From assembly GCA_016703425.1 (NCBI GenBank), contig JADJCA010000008.1, forward strand, positions 124,001 through 188,000: a stretch of 64,000 nucleotides of DNA, given 5' to 3'. Both the position numbers and the translations under genes were made by a program. Positions 1 through 11,026 of this stretch are shown here, piece by piece. This DNA comes from Myxococcales bacterium. Its GTDB lineage: Bacteria; Myxococcota_A; Polyangia; Polyangiales; Polyangiaceae. The notes beneath the pieces were generated by a model. It was not told the DNA's origin, ran no database searches, and saw only the letters and a program-made list of their open reading frames with translations. Position 1 is the stretch's first letter; every line of letters begins with the position of its first letter.

Positions 1-130
1 CGTTCACGAGGGCGAGCACGCGCTCCAGGGTCATGGGCTCGGCTCGGGCCGTCGTCGCCGCAAGGACGACGGAAACGACGAGTGGAATCGTGAGTGCCCG
101 CTTCGCTTTGAATCGCACGATGTTCCTCAT
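1..130 (-). CDS. TolC/CzcC-type outer membrane efflux protein, N-terminal fragment
   Basis: The gene runs off the left edge, so only 43 residues are visible. They form a signal peptide (basic N-terminus, hydrophobic core ending ATTARA) followed by EPMTLERVLALVN, which resembles the start of the first helix of outer membrane efflux proteins of the TolC/CzcC group. The start codon overlaps the stop of the upstream thioredoxin-like gene as ATGA, so the two are probably translationally coupled. Position at the end of an RND operon supports a role as the outer membrane channel of the same tripartite pump. The family call rests on a short stretch plus context. Confidence 0.6.
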   Translation of the reverse strand, partial: MRNIVRFKAKRALTIPLVVSVVLAATTARAEPMTLERVLALVN

Positions 131-665
131 TTTCCGTGGACGAGGCGCCCGAGCTGGGCGCGAAAGGTCGGAGCGTCCCAATCGCGCGCTCCCTCGAAGC
201 GGGCGACGAGGCGGCGTTCGCCGTCGAGCAAGTAGCTATCGGGCAGCATGCTCCCTCCATAGGCCGCGTGGGCCGCGCTCGCAGCGCGCACGACATTCTC
301 GGGTACGCCGCCTTCGAAGAAGCCGCGAATGGAGTCCCAGTCGTCGTCGACGCTGACAGCGATCACCGGGACGCCGTCGGTCAATTTTCCGAATGCGAGG
401 AGCGATGGCAGCTCCTTCCGGCACGGCTCGCACCACGTGGCCCAGAAATGAACGAGCACCGGACCGCCGCCGATTTGCGCGAACGTGCTCGGGGAACCGT
501 CGCCGCGAACCGCAGCCAGCGGCGGCGCGACTTCGCCGACCCGGAGCGGCTGCGAACGTGAGGACGTACGCTTCCGAGCCGAGACGCTCTTGTAAAGCAG
601 CACGAACCCCACTTGCAGCAAACCGATTGCAACGAGCGGAAGGAACCAGCGACGTGCTTCCCGCG

Positions 666-669
<4 letters not shown>
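127..669 (-). CDS. Membrane-anchored thioredoxin-like (TlpA/ResA-type) protein
   Basis: The 180-residue protein begins with a basic N-terminus and one hydrophobic segment (about residues 9-25), then a thioredoxin fold with the active site WATWCEPC, where the CxxC pair is expected to do disulfide exchange in the periplasm. I chose the ATG at 669 because it overlaps the stop of the upstream pump gene as ATGA; a longer reading frame upstream is out of frame with the pump C-terminus. The stop overlaps the next gene in the same way. A thiol-redox protein between an RND pump and its outer membrane channel is unusual. It may keep Cys-rich metal-binding partners of this operon reduced; that role is inference. 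Confidence 0.85.
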
Positions 670-3781
<3,112 letters not shown>

Positions 3782-3783
3782 GC

Positions 3784-5148
3784 TCAGTCCTCTCCGCAGC
3801 AGCCGGAGCCGATCGCATCTTTGGAGATTTCGGTCTTCAGCAGGAAGCTGCCGTCATGGGCGACGGTCTCCCCCGGCTTGAGGCCAGTCGCGATTTCGAC
3901 AGTCGCCCCTTCACGAGCCCCCAACGTCACCCGTCGCGTTTCAAACACGTCCTCGGCAGTGCGGATGAAGACGACGTGCTCGGTCTTCACCCGTTGAACA
4001 GCGCCGACCGGCAAGAACGTGCCCGTTCGTGCCTTGCCGCTGAGGATCCGCGCCTTGCCGTACATGTTCGCGCGCAGCGCAGCGTCTGCATTCGAAAGAG
4101 GTACGCGCGCGGACGCGGTGCGCGTGTGTGCATCAAGGGCGGGGCTGAGGAAGTCGACCTTGCCACGAAACTGCCGATCACGAACGCCGTCGAGCTCGAT
4201 GACGGCTTCTTGCTCGCGCGCGACGCTGGTGAGATCGCGCTCGGGAATCTCGAGGTCTGCCCACATCGTCGACGTGTCGACGATCTCGAAGAGCACCTCG
4301 TCGGTGCCCACGAGCTTGCCGATGGTCGCTTCACGCTTGGTGACCATCCCGGCGAGCGGCGAGGTGAGGAGGTAAACGCCGCCGGCGCCTCCTCCTCCGG
4401 CAACGACGAGGCCCGCGGACAGCGCAGCGTGTTCCGCCTTTGCCGCCTCTAGCTCGCGTCGCGCTTCGTTGAGGTCCTTCTCCGTGCCGAGCCCGTCGGT
4501 CCGGAGCGATTGGACGCGGTCGAAGTTCTTCTTCGCGCTCTCGATGCGCACGGAGGCCCCGCGTGCGCGCGACCGATCAGCCCCAACCTCTCCGCTTTCG
4601 ATCTCGGCCAGCGTCGTTCCCTTGTCAACCTTGGTTCCGAGCTCCGCCGACAGCGAGCGCACGACGCCTCGCGATCGGGCGTTCACGTGCGCGAGCTTGC
4701 GGCCGTCGTACGAAATCTTGGCGACGACGGTCACCCCTGCGCCGACGTTTCGCGAGTCGGCGACGGCGACGGTGATGCCTGCGAGCCTCGCGGCCTCCTT
4801 GGATTTGAGTCGAATCTTTGTCCCGTCGGGCGGAAGTGCGTCTGCCGGCTTGTCGGACGGCTTGACCGAAATGTCGCGCGCCGGCCGGCCCCCGCGCTCG
4901 GGATGGCAAATTGGACAGACCGATTCGGGCATGCCGTGCTCCTTGCACCAGTCGCCCTTTGCTTGGAAAACGGCAGCGACCTTCGGGTTGCACTTGGGGC
5001 AAATGGGCTGCAGCACGCCGTGTGCGCAGACCCCGTTCGCACCCGCTTCGGTGGGCGCTGCGCGTGTGGTGACGGGCGCCGCTTCCTTTCGACAAGCAAC
5101 GTCGGCGCTCGCCAACGCGGCGAGCGCAACAAGCATCGGAATTTTCAT
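3784..5148 (-). CDS. czcB: CzcB-like periplasmic adaptor with N-terminal Cys/His metal motifs
   Basis: This 454-residue membrane fusion protein should link the CzcA pump to the outer membrane channel. It starts with a lipoprotein-like signal (ADVAC). Two short Cys/His units follow at about residues 41-85: CxHGxxxPICPKCNP and DWCKEHGMPESVCPICHP. The adaptor core has a lipoyl/barrel-sandwich region near residues 150-185 (KISYDGR, VDKGTTLAEI), a hairpin with coiled-coil character (about 200-245), and beta-barrel segments. The extreme C-terminus carries GSGCCGED, a further possible thiol site. The gene ends 2 bases before czcA and starts 4 bases after the small lipoprotein gene, so these form one operon. 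Confidence 0.88.
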   Translation of the reverse strand: MKIPMLVALAALASADVACRKEAAPVTTRAAPTEAGANGVCAHGVLQPICPKCNPKVAAVFQAKGDWCKEHGMPESVCPICHPERGGRPARDISVKPSDKPADALPPDGTKIRLKSKEAARLAGITVAVADSRNVGAGVTVVAKISYDGRKLAHVNARSRGVVRSLSAELGTKVDKGTTLAEIESGEVGADRSRARGASVRIESAKKNFDRVQSLRTDGLGTEKDLNEARRELEAAKAEHAALSAGLVVAGGGGAGGVYLLTSPLAGMVTKREATIGKLVGTDEVLFEIVDTSTMWADLEIPERDLTSVAREQEAVIELDGVRDRQFRGKVDFLSPALDAHTRTASARVPLSNADAALRANMYGKARILSGKARTGTFLPVGAVQRVKTEHVVFIRTAEDVFETRRVTLGAREGATVEIATGLKPGETVAHDGSFLLKTEISKDAIGSGCCGED

Positions 5149-5152
5149 GCGC

Positions 5153-5446
5153 TCAGCTCTTCGGGGGCCGAACGATCTTCAGCGCCGGGTTGCACTTGGC
5201 GTCGAGGGACTTCGGCAGCTTGTGCTCGTCGCACCAGTCGCCAGTGGCCTTGAAAGCTGGGATGAGCGACGCGTTGCAGAGCACGCACTGCGACTCGGGC
5301 ACCGCGTGCTCATCGCACCAGTCCTCGTGGGAGCCGGGCTTCACATTGGCGGCTGCGTGGCCTTTGGCTTCGGCAGGCGCGTCTTTCTTACAACCGACGG
5401 AAATCGCAAAGGTGATCGCGAGAACGAAACAAAGCAGGTGGCGCAT
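5153..5446 (-). CDS. Small Cys/His-rich lipoprotein of the metal efflux operon
   Basis: The 97-residue protein has a signal peptide ending in the lipobox SVGC. It then carries two units like those in the adjacent adaptor: DWCDEHAVPESQCVLCN and DWCDEHKLPKSLDAKC. The ATG at 5446 was chosen because GGAG lies about 7 bases upstream; an in-frame start at 5464 has no better site. The shared DWCxEHxxPxS motif suggests that this protein and the adaptor bind the same metal and may pass it between them in the periplasm. That function is inferred from motif and operon; I know of no named family. Confidence 0.75.
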   Translation of the reverse strand: MRHLLCFVLAITFAISVGCKKDAPAEAKGHAAANVKPGSHEDWCDEHAVPESQCVLCNASLIPAFKATGDWCDEHKLPKSLDAKCNPALKIVRPPKS

Positions 5447-5530
5447 GGACCACTCCGTTCGCAAAGAGTCGTTGACGTTGCGCAGCTCTGGTCCGGGAAA
5501 CAGACGGAAGCGCGCGGCTCGGAAAGAGCG

Positions 5531-5881
5531 TCAGGCCCTTGGAACGTGCCCGATTTCGTTCGGATCGGGATTGGCGGGACGGCGCTCCAGCTCGATAGGC
5601 GGCCCCGCGGGAGTCGATCGCAGCTGCAAGTCGGTGGCGATTGTTGCCGTCGGCGTAGCCGGCACAGCGCGGACGGAATTGCACGAGCCGCATGCAACTG
5701 GACAGGCGCAGGGCGTGTCGCGGCCAGTGTCGCCTTCGCAGGGCTCTTGCGCGAGCGCATCCGCGACGAGGCAATCGGCGTCGATGACGAGGCTCGGGAG
5801 GAGCGCAACGAGCGAGAGGGCGATCGCCGTAAGGCGAAGCCACCGCACGAGGCTTCCGAGGAATTGAACCTTCGGCGTCAT
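5531..5881 (-). CDS. Hypothetical secreted Cys-containing protein, first gene of the efflux operon
   Basis: A 116-residue protein starts at the ATG at 5881. It has a hydrophobic segment (about residues 14-33) and then a Cys-rich stretch, CACPVACGSC, in an otherwise Pro/Ala-rich tail. I do not recognise the family. It lies 84 bases upstream of the Cys/His lipoprotein on the same strand, so it is probably transcribed with the czc genes. The Cys cluster would suit metal sensing or buffering outside the cytoplasm, but nothing more specific can be seen. Confidence 0.55.
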   Translation of the reverse strand: MTPKVQFLGSLVRWLRLTAIALSLVALLPSLVIDADCLVADALAQEPCEGDTGRDTPCACPVACGSCNSVRAVPATPTATIATDLQLRSTPAGPPIELERRPANPDPNEIGHVPRA

Positions 5882-6183
5882 CGCGGTGGAGCATAGCACC
5901 GCGAAACGGGAAGCGCTCAAGAGGGGGCGACCTCGCTGCGCCAGGCGGCGGCGCCCTGTCGAAGCACTCGTGACGGTGGTGTGGAATTTCAAGGGGACGA
6001 CGGCGCGTGATTAGGTGCTGCTTCATAGCCCGCTTGCCACGGTCGTCATTAAGAGCATCATCTCCGCCACCCCTCTGACCATGCTGCTCTTGCCCACTGA
6101 CTACGCCTCCTTCGGAGGGGCGACGAGCAACAACCGTTCGGGTGAATCTGTCCTTCCTGACGCTGACGGCACGGAGGTGAGCC
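5882..6183. other. Divergent intergenic region between the czc operon and the CDF gene
   Basis: These 302 bases separate the leftward czc operon from the rightward exporter genes and should hold both promoters. A strong ribosome binding site (GGAGGTGAG) lies just before the ATG at 6184. I see no convincing -35/-10 pair and no regulator gene of the MerR, ArsR or two-component type nearby. Confidence 0.5.
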
Positions 6184-7104
6184 ATGGGGCATGACCACGC
6201 GCATGACCACCGCCACGACCATAGCCCGAAGAGCTACGGTCGACCGTTCATCATCGGCATCTCGTTGAACCTCGTGTTCGTCGTCGTCGAGACGGTCTAC
6301 GGGATCTCTTCCGGCTCGGTTGCGCTCGTCGCCGACGCGGCCCACAATCTGAGCGACGTTCTTGGTCTGGCCTTCGCTTGGGCCGCGTTCCTTCTGGCTC
6401 AACGGAAGCCTTCAAGACGACGAACCTATGGGTTTCGGAAGACCACCGTTCTCGCCGCCCTCGGAAATTCCGTCCTTCTGCTCGTCGCCATCGGGGGAGT
6501 GTCGTGGGAGGCCGTTGGACGCCTCCGCCACCCGGCAGTCATCGAGGGTCGCATAGTGATGGCGGTGGCCGCCGTCGGTGTCGTCATCAACGGCGTGTCG
6601 GCCATGTTGTTCGCGAAGGGCCGGAAGGGGGACGCAAACCTGAGAGGCGCCTTCCTGCATCTTGCTTCCGACGCCGCCGTGTCCTTTGGGGTAGTCGTTG
6701 CCGGAGCGATCATCCTGCGAACGGGCTGGATGTGGCTCGATCCCCTCGTCAGCCTCGTGGTCTCGGTGGTGATCCTCTTGGGCACCTGGGGCCTCTTGAA
6801 GCAATCGGTCAACCTTGCCCTGGACGCGGTCCCGGAGGGCATCGACGCCGAGGCCGTCAACACGTACCTCGCTGGCCTTCCCGGCGTCCTGGAGGTCCAC
6901 GACCTCCACATCTGGGCGATGAGTACCACCGAGACCGCCCTGACGGCCCACCTCGTGATGGCGACCAACACGTGCGAGCCGAGGTTTCTGGGAGACGTGG
7001 GAAAGGTCTTGCACGACAAGTTCAAGATCGAGCACTCGACCTTGCAGGTCGAAGCTCCCGAGGCCCCGGATCCCTGCCACCTGGCGGCCGAGGGAACCGT
7101 ATGA
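6184..7104 (+). CDS. czcD: Cation diffusion facilitator (CzcD/ZitB-type) metal exporter
   Basis: The 306-residue inner membrane protein exports divalent metal ions in exchange for protons. It opens with a His-rich stretch (HDHAHDHRHDH). The TM2 site VADAAHNLSD and the TM5 site HLASDA give the HD-HD arrangement typical of zinc-transporting members. Six TM segments are followed by a cytoplasmic C-terminal domain with the HDLHIW segment common in this family. The ATG follows a strong GGAGGTGAG site. A DMT-family transporter gene begins 16 bases downstream, and the czc pump lies divergently upstream, so cytoplasmic and periplasmic metal export are encoded side by side. Confidence 0.95.
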   Translation: MGHDHAHDHRHDHSPKSYGRPFIIGISLNLVFVVVETVYGISSGSVALVADAAHNLSDVLGLAFAWAAFLLAQRKPSRRRTYGFRKTTVLAALGNSVLLLVAIGGVSWEAVGRLRHPAVIEGRIVMAVAAVGVVINGVSAMLFAKGRKGDANLRGAFLHLASDAAVSFGVVVAGAIILRTGWMWLDPLVSLVVSVVILLGTWGLLKQSVNLALDAVPEGIDAEAVNTYLAGLPGVLEVHDLHIWAMSTTETALTAHLVMATNTCEPRFLGDVGKVLHDKFKIEHSTLQVEAPEAPDPCHLAAEGTV

Positions 7105-7120
7105 TCTCGGAGGCACCCAG

Positions 7121-8197
7121 ATGAGAAATGAGTCCGCGTCGAATCGAGCCGAACCACCGAACCCCCTCGCGTGGGGAGGTCTGCTTGCCGCACTCGCCGC
7201 CGTGACCTTCGGGATCACCACGCCCATCATCCAGAGGCTCGGTCATAACGCCGGTGCGCTTCCGACCGCAGCACTCCTGTACGCGGGAGCTGCCGCCGTC
7301 TCCATGACTGGATTCGGCTCCAAGGAAGGCCGCGAAGCCCCGGTGCGTAGACGGCACGCTGGCCGTCTTGTCGTGATTGCCATCGTCGGAGCCCTCTTCG
7401 CCCCCGTCTGCCTTGCCTGGGGCCTCCAGCATACGAGCGGTTCGGGCGCCTCGTTGCTCCTCAACATGGAGGCGATGTTCACGGTCTTGTTCGCTTGGCG
7501 ACTGTACGACGAGCCCATCGGCGGTCGTGTTGCCCTCGCCTTGGCAGTCATGGCCGCGGGAGGGCTGTGTTTGGTCCTCGGCGAGCAGCGGGAGGAAGGC
7601 GTCGGGTGGGGAGCCGTGGCTGTCGTCCTCGCGACATTCGGATGGGCGCTCGACAACGCGCTCACCCGCCCGTTGGCGGACTTGAATCCGACTCAGGTGG
7701 TGCGGTGGAAGGCGGGGCTCGGGGCGACGTTCGGCTTGATCGTGTCGCTGGTCTTCAATCAGACCTTTCCCAAGGCCCTCGCGATGCTCGGTCTCCTCGC
7801 GTGCGGAGCGACAGGCTACGGCCTGAGCCTACGGCTCTATCTCCTTGCCCAGCGTCGCATCGGTGCGGGCCGAACCGGCTCGATCTTCGCGCTGGCTCCC
7901 TTCGTCGGGGCCGCGTGCGCCTGGACCATGGGTGAACGGTCCGTGGGAGTCATGACACTCTTGGCCGCGGGGCTCTTCGGGCTCGGTGTCAGCCTCCACC
8001 TCACGGAGCGTCACCGTCATCGCCATATCCACGAGCCCGTCGAGCATGAGCACGCCCATCGTCACGACGACGGCCACCACGACCATCGGCACGTCCCGCC
8101 CGTCGAGACGGAGCATAGCCATCCCCACCGTCATGACGATCGGACCCACGATCATCCTCACGCGCCTGACGCCCACCACCACCATCGACACGCCTGA
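7121..8197 (+). CDS. EamA/DMT-family transporter with long His-rich C-terminal tail
   Basis: The protein has 358 residues. The first roughly 300 form about ten TM segments in two EamA-type halves (for example GLLAALAAVTFGITTPII and GASLLLNMEAMFTVLFAW). The last roughly 60 residues are dominated by His, Asp and Glu (ERHRHRHIHEP, HDDGHHDHRH, HHHHRHA). EamA proteins usually lack such a tail; His-rich loops in metal transporters bind Zn, Ni or Co. With the CDF gene 16 bases upstream, this is probably a metal exporter in the same operon rather than a metabolite permease. The family is clear from sequence; the substrate is inferred. Confidence 0.85.
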   Translation: MRNESASNRAEPPNPLAWGGLLAALAAVTFGITTPIIQRLGHNAGALPTAALLYAGAAAVSMTGFGSKEGREAPVRRRHAGRLVVIAIVGALFAPVCLAWGLQHTSGSGASLLLNMEAMFTVLFAWRLYDEPIGGRVALALAVMAAGGLCLVLGEQREEGVGWGAVAVVLATFGWALDNALTRPLADLNPTQVVRWKAGLGATFGLIVSLVFNQTFPKALAMLGLLACGATGYGLSLRLYLLAQRRIGAGRTGSIFALAPFVGAACAWTMGERSVGVMTLLAAGLFGLGVSLHLTERHRHRHIHEPVEHEHAHRHDDGHHDHRHVPPVETEHSHPHRHDDRTHDHPHAPDAHHHHRHA

Positions 8198-8209
8198 TGT
8201 TGACGCCTC

Positions 8210-8551
8210 ATGACGCAAGACCCCGGCGTACGCGCCCCGGCGTCTTGCCCAGGCGACACGACGAACGAGATCAAAGACGGACTGCGGCGTCATGTGACGA
8301 AGCGTTGGAATGCCCGCCCGGTTGGCTGCGAGATCTACAAGCAGCCCGACTTCGCACTCAACGGCCGGGCGAGCCCCGGTGCCGTGGTTGTCATCTCGAA
8401 AGAGGAGAACCGCTTAGGAATCTGTTCGGACGACGGAGACCACGCAACCGACGCTCCGCTATTGGAGGCGTCGGGAAAAATCTTTGTGAAAACGCGCGTT
8501 CGCTCAGCAATGAGCAAGGTCGTTCGTGTACGTCGGGGCGACCTGATGTAG
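8210..8551 (+). CDS. Possible hypothetical protein, weakly supported
   Basis: An open frame of 113 residues starts 12 bases after the transporter stop. Its middle part (GCEIYKQPDFALNGRASPG, then AVVVISKEENRLGICSDDG) reads like protein, but there is no clear ribosome binding site and no recognised domain. It lies next to a region damaged by an insertion sequence, so it may be a gene remnant. Confidence 0.3.
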   Translation: MTQDPGVRAPASCPGDTTNEIKDGLRRHVTKRWNARPVGCEIYKQPDFALNGRASPGAVVVISKEENRLGICSDDGDHATDAPLLEASGKIFVKTRVRSAMSKVVRVRRGDLM

Positions 8552-8565
8552 ACCGAGAAGCCGAG

Positions 8566-8694
8566 ATGGCTAAGGGGACCTCTACGAAGAAGCGAGAGCC
8601 TGCGCCGCGAGCCGCCGCCATTCCGTGGCGCATCCACTTCTTCCGACGGCACGTCGAGGATGACAAGACCCGAGCGGTCCCTGCGAAGGACTGA
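8566..8694 (+). pseudogene. 5' fragment of a RelE/HigB-like (Gp49-type) toxin gene, cut by the IS3 end
   Basis: Forty-two codons start at the ATG at 8566. The segment IPWRIHFFRRHVEDD resembles the N-terminal strand-helix of Gp49-like/HigB toxins. The frame stops at TGA 8692-8694, which is also the first bases of the IS3-type terminal sequence. The gene therefore looks truncated by the insertion. The family assignment rests on a short stretch and is tentative. Confidence 0.4.
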
Positions 8695-9095
8695 AGTCGC
8701 CCCAGTTCGGTGGACGGTTAAGCGCTTTCGTCGAGCCGCGTGAGTTTCTCGTAGTTGATAGGAGAGAGGTAGTCGAGGGCGGAGTGCCGACGTCGCGGGT
8801 TGTAGAAGGCCTCGATGTACTTGAAGACGGCCATGCGAGCTTCGGCGTGGGTGCGGAAGCGCCGTCGGTCGATGAGCTCGCACTCGAGGCTCGCGAAAAA
8901 GCTCTCGCACATCGCATTGTCGTACGCGTCGCCGACCGAGCCTCGTGACGGACGGACGCCGACCTCGCGGCAACGTCGTCCGAAGGCCAGCGAGGTGTAC
9001 TGGCAGCCGTGATCGGAGTGGTGAATCACGCTCGTCGGCTTTCGCTGGGCGACCGCCATGTTGAGCGCGTCGAGGACAACGTCGCACGTAGGTTC
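8692..9095 (-). mobile_element. IS3-family insertion sequence remnant (3' end only)
   Basis: The right end begins at 8692 with TGAAGTCGCCCCAG, the TG-start, C-rich layout of IS3-type inverted repeats. The only coding content is the last third of the transposase OrfB. The left end, OrfA and most of OrfB are absent. The left boundary (about 9096-9110) is fused to a toxin gene. The copy cannot move by itself. Its loss of the left half together with the missing toxin gene parts suggests an IS-associated deletion. Confidence 0.85.
8718..9095 (-). pseudogene. IS3-family transposase OrfB, C-terminal fragment
   Basis: About 125 codons remain of an integrase-core (rve) transposase that normally has about 280. 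They include IHHSDHGCQYTS with the second catalytic Asp, and GDAYDNAMCESFF with the final Glu. The usual end follows (FYNPRRRHSALDYLSP). The first catalytic Asp and the helix-turn-helix protein OrfA are missing, so it is inactive. Before the ATG at 9059 the frame reads EPTCDVVLDALN, which still matches the family. Upstream of that the sequence switches to the truncated toxin gene. Confidence 0.88.
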
Positions 9096-9268
9096 GCGTG
9101 CGGGGGATCAAACTCGTCGGGGGCGTCGGCGGTCGGGACGTGAAGCACGAAGCCGATGCCGTCTTCGGCGTAGCGGCGCACGGCGCGCGCAACCTGCTCG
9201 GCACTGGCAATGTTCGGAATGTTGAGCAAGTCGGCCGTCGCGGCGGAGGACCAGTCGACGGCTCTCAT
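9026..9268 (-). pseudogene. RelE/ParE-type toxin, 3' end replaced by IS3 sequence
   Basis: Residues 1-53 (9110..9268) read as a small plasmid-stabilisation-type toxin: MRAVDWSSAATADLL, then AVRRYAEDGIGFVLHVP. After APDEF the frame enters the IS3 remnant and continues as unrelated residues to a stop at 9026. The C-terminal strand that usually carries catalytic residues is gone. Its start overlaps the antitoxin stop as ATGA, the usual antitoxin-first organisation. The toxin is therefore probably inactive. Confidence 0.6.
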
Positions 9269-9456
9269 CCTTCGCGCTTCCGACGTTCAGCCAAGAGGGC
9301 TTCGACTTCGTCTTGGGTGTACGTGCGCTCCCCGCGCGCACGGCTCTCGCGAGCCTCCGCCACGAGGCGCCGCTCTTCGTCGGTCTCGGGCTCGCCAATG
9401 GGGGCGTTGTCGAAAGCCGCTTGCACGGGATCCACTGGCGTCGTCTTCGCGGTCAT
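9265..9456 (-). CDS. Antitoxin of a type II toxin-antitoxin pair
   Basis: This 63-residue acidic protein (MTAKTTPVDPVQAAFDNAP at the start, TYTQDEVEALLAERR near the end) precedes and overlaps the toxin gene by ATGA. It is mostly helical by inspection, with no obvious ribbon-helix-helix or HTH, so it may be mainly the toxin-binding part. The ATG at 9456 is preferred over upstream alternatives because the extra N-terminal residues from the longer frame look non-native. With its toxin truncated it is an orphan antitoxin. Confidence 0.6.
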   Translation of the reverse strand: MTAKTTPVDPVQAAFDNAPIGEPETDEERRLVAEARESRARGERTYTQDEVEALLAERRKREG

Positions 9457-9498
9457 AGGGGAAAGCCTAGCACCGGTCGGTTCGTAGGGCTCCGACCG

Positions 9499-9605
9499 CG
9501 CCTTCGTGACAGGCCAGGCGGGCATCTAGGCCGCGGGAGCGGAGCGAAGGTCAAGGTCATCAGGAGCTTGGCGTCCCGTTCGCCATGCGCGATTTCGTCG
9601 GCGAG
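9499..9605. repeat. Direct repeat A, copy 1 (flanks the LamG-like lipoprotein gene)
   Basis: This 107-base segment is closely matched by 10817..10943. The copies share long identical blocks such as GCGAAGGTCAAGGTCAT and GTCCCGTTCGCCATG. This copy has one GGGAGC unit where copy 2 has several. On the minus strand both copies read ADEIAHGERD..MTLTFAP, so they may be 3' remnants of related genes. Confidence 0.85.
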
Positions 9606-9653
9606 CACGGAGAGTGTGCGAGCGACTGGGCATTCGCGAGCGCGTCAGCTCGC

Positions 9654-10754
9654 TCAGAGCGCGTATTTGGCCGTCAGATGCGCGACGAGCGCGGCGAGAT
9701 TCGCGTCGCTGAGGGTGCCGTTGATGAAGATGAGCTCGGCGAGCTTGCTGGTGGCCAGGTGGCTGCCGCCATTTTGCGGGAGGATCATCCACCAGTCGTT
9801 GCCAGAGCTGAGGTCGTAGGTCGAGGTGGAGCCGGTCGCCGTCGACGTGCCCGCCGTGAGCCGCAACGCCGGGCCCCTCAAGGTGTAGACGCGCCACGCC
9901 ACGGGCCCGCCCGGGAACGAGCACTTCGCAACGAGGCCGTTGGCGCTGACGTCGAAGGAGCCGGGGGTTGCGCCAAAGCCAACGATGAACCCCGGGCTTC
10001 CCTTCCACCAAAGGCCGGTCCAATCCTGATCGCCGGTCTGGACCCGCGCCACGGCGACGAGCGCAAAGGCGCCAGTGCCGAACTTGAGGCTCGCGGCGTC
10101 GGCGACGGTGAGGCCCGTGGTGTCCGCGTCGAACTCGAGAACGTCGTAGCCGTTCAGCGCCTGCGGGTCGAAGAGGGGCCCGTTCTCGCTTGGTCGCTTC
10201 TCTGCGTGATTGGCGTTGCCGGACTGATCGAGCCACCGCTTCACGCGGCCTGCCTTGGCGGGATCGGCAACGATGCCGGTAGACGCGGTAAGCCACATCG
10301 AAAGGCCCGGCAGCGACGCGACCGCGAAGGGGCCCGCGTCGGGGAGCGCGGCGTCGGGAGACGCGCTGTCCGCTCCCGCCGCATCGATAGCCGTGCCGCT
10401 GTCGGTGCCAGCGTCCGGAGTGGCGCCATCGGCGACCGTAGCGTCGACGCCGGCCTCGGCTAGCGCTGCGTCGGAAACGGTAGCGTCGGGGGTTGGGGCG
10501 TCGGGGAAGGTGGCGTCGGAGACCGTGGCGTCGAGGACGAGCGCGTCGGGAGGCGAGGCGTCGGAGAGCGTCGCGTCTCGGGCGCCGCCGTCCGCGGCAT
10601 CGTCACCGCCCGGTCCGTCGAGCTCCGCGTCGATCGACCCCGCGTCGGAGCTGGTGTCGTCGGGGATGGCGCCGAGAGTGGAACCACCGCAAGCCACCAC
10701 GGTGCAGGCGGACACGACGAACGCGAGAAGCGGAGAACCCAGGAGCAGGCGCAT
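9654..10754 (-). CDS. Lipoprotein with Ala/Asp-rich linker and LamG-like (concanavalin A-like) domain
   Basis: The 366-residue protein has a signal peptide with Cys at the lipobox (TVVACGG). Residues about 30-140 form a low-complexity linker rich in DA, SDA and PDA repeats. The C-terminal ~220 residues look like a LamG/laminin-type jelly roll: LSMWLTASTGIV, then RWLDQSGNANHAEK, WTGLWWKGSPGFIVG and INGTLSDANLAALVAHLTAKY. Such domains bind glycans or occur in surface proteins. The linker probably lifts the domain off the outer membrane. The gene lies between two direct repeats (9499..9605 and 10817..10943). Confidence 0.85.
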   Translation of the reverse strand: MRLLLGSPLLAFVVSACTVVACGGSTLGAIPDDTSSDAGSIDAELDGPGGDDAADGGARDATLSDASPPDALVLDATVSDATFPDAPTPDATVSDAALAEAGVDATVADGATPDAGTDSGTAIDAAGADSASPDAALPDAGPFAVASLPGLSMWLTASTGIVADPAKAGRVKRWLDQSGNANHAEKRPSENGPLFDPQALNGYDVLEFDADTTGLTVADAASLKFGTGAFALVAVARVQTGDQDWTGLWWKGSPGFIVGFGATPGSFDVSANGLVAKCSFPGGPVAWRVYTLRGPALRLTAGTSTATGSTSTYDLSSGNDWWMILPQNGGSHLATSKLAELIFINGTLSDANLAALVAHLTAKYAL

Positions 10755-10816
10755 CGTAGTGGGGCCTCTATGGCACGAGGCACGCCAGTCGTCGACGATG
10801 ACGTTTCGTCATGCGC

Positions 10817-10943
10817 TCGCCTTCGGGGCAGGCCAGGCGGGCCTCTTGGCCGCGGGAGCGGGAGCGGGAGCGGGAGCGGGAGCGAAGGTCAAGGTCATCC
10901 GGGCCTTGGGGTCCCGTTCGCCATGTGCGATTTCGTCGGCGAG
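10817..10943. repeat. Direct repeat A, copy 2, with (GGGAGC)n expansion
   Basis: This is the second copy of the repeat at 9499..9605. At 10854-10884 it holds about five tandem GGGAGC units, giving an Ala-Pro run when read on the minus strand (TFAPAPAPAPAPAAKRPAW). The expansion accounts for the 20-base length difference. The wider gene-free stretch 10755..11273 holds this repeat and repeat B copy 1; I see no other feature in it. Confidence 0.85.
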
Positions 10944-11026
10944 GTGCGAGGGCGTTTCCGAGGGCACAGGTCAGTGGCGCTGCACGGGAGCGTGTGGCCA
11001 TCACCTCCACACGACCGGTCGTCGCC

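Noticed and set aside
9526..10296. Minus-strand frame overlapping the LamG-like lipoprotein
   Set aside because: It is out of frame with the signal peptide and LamG-like domain and is Arg-rich, as expected for a shadow.
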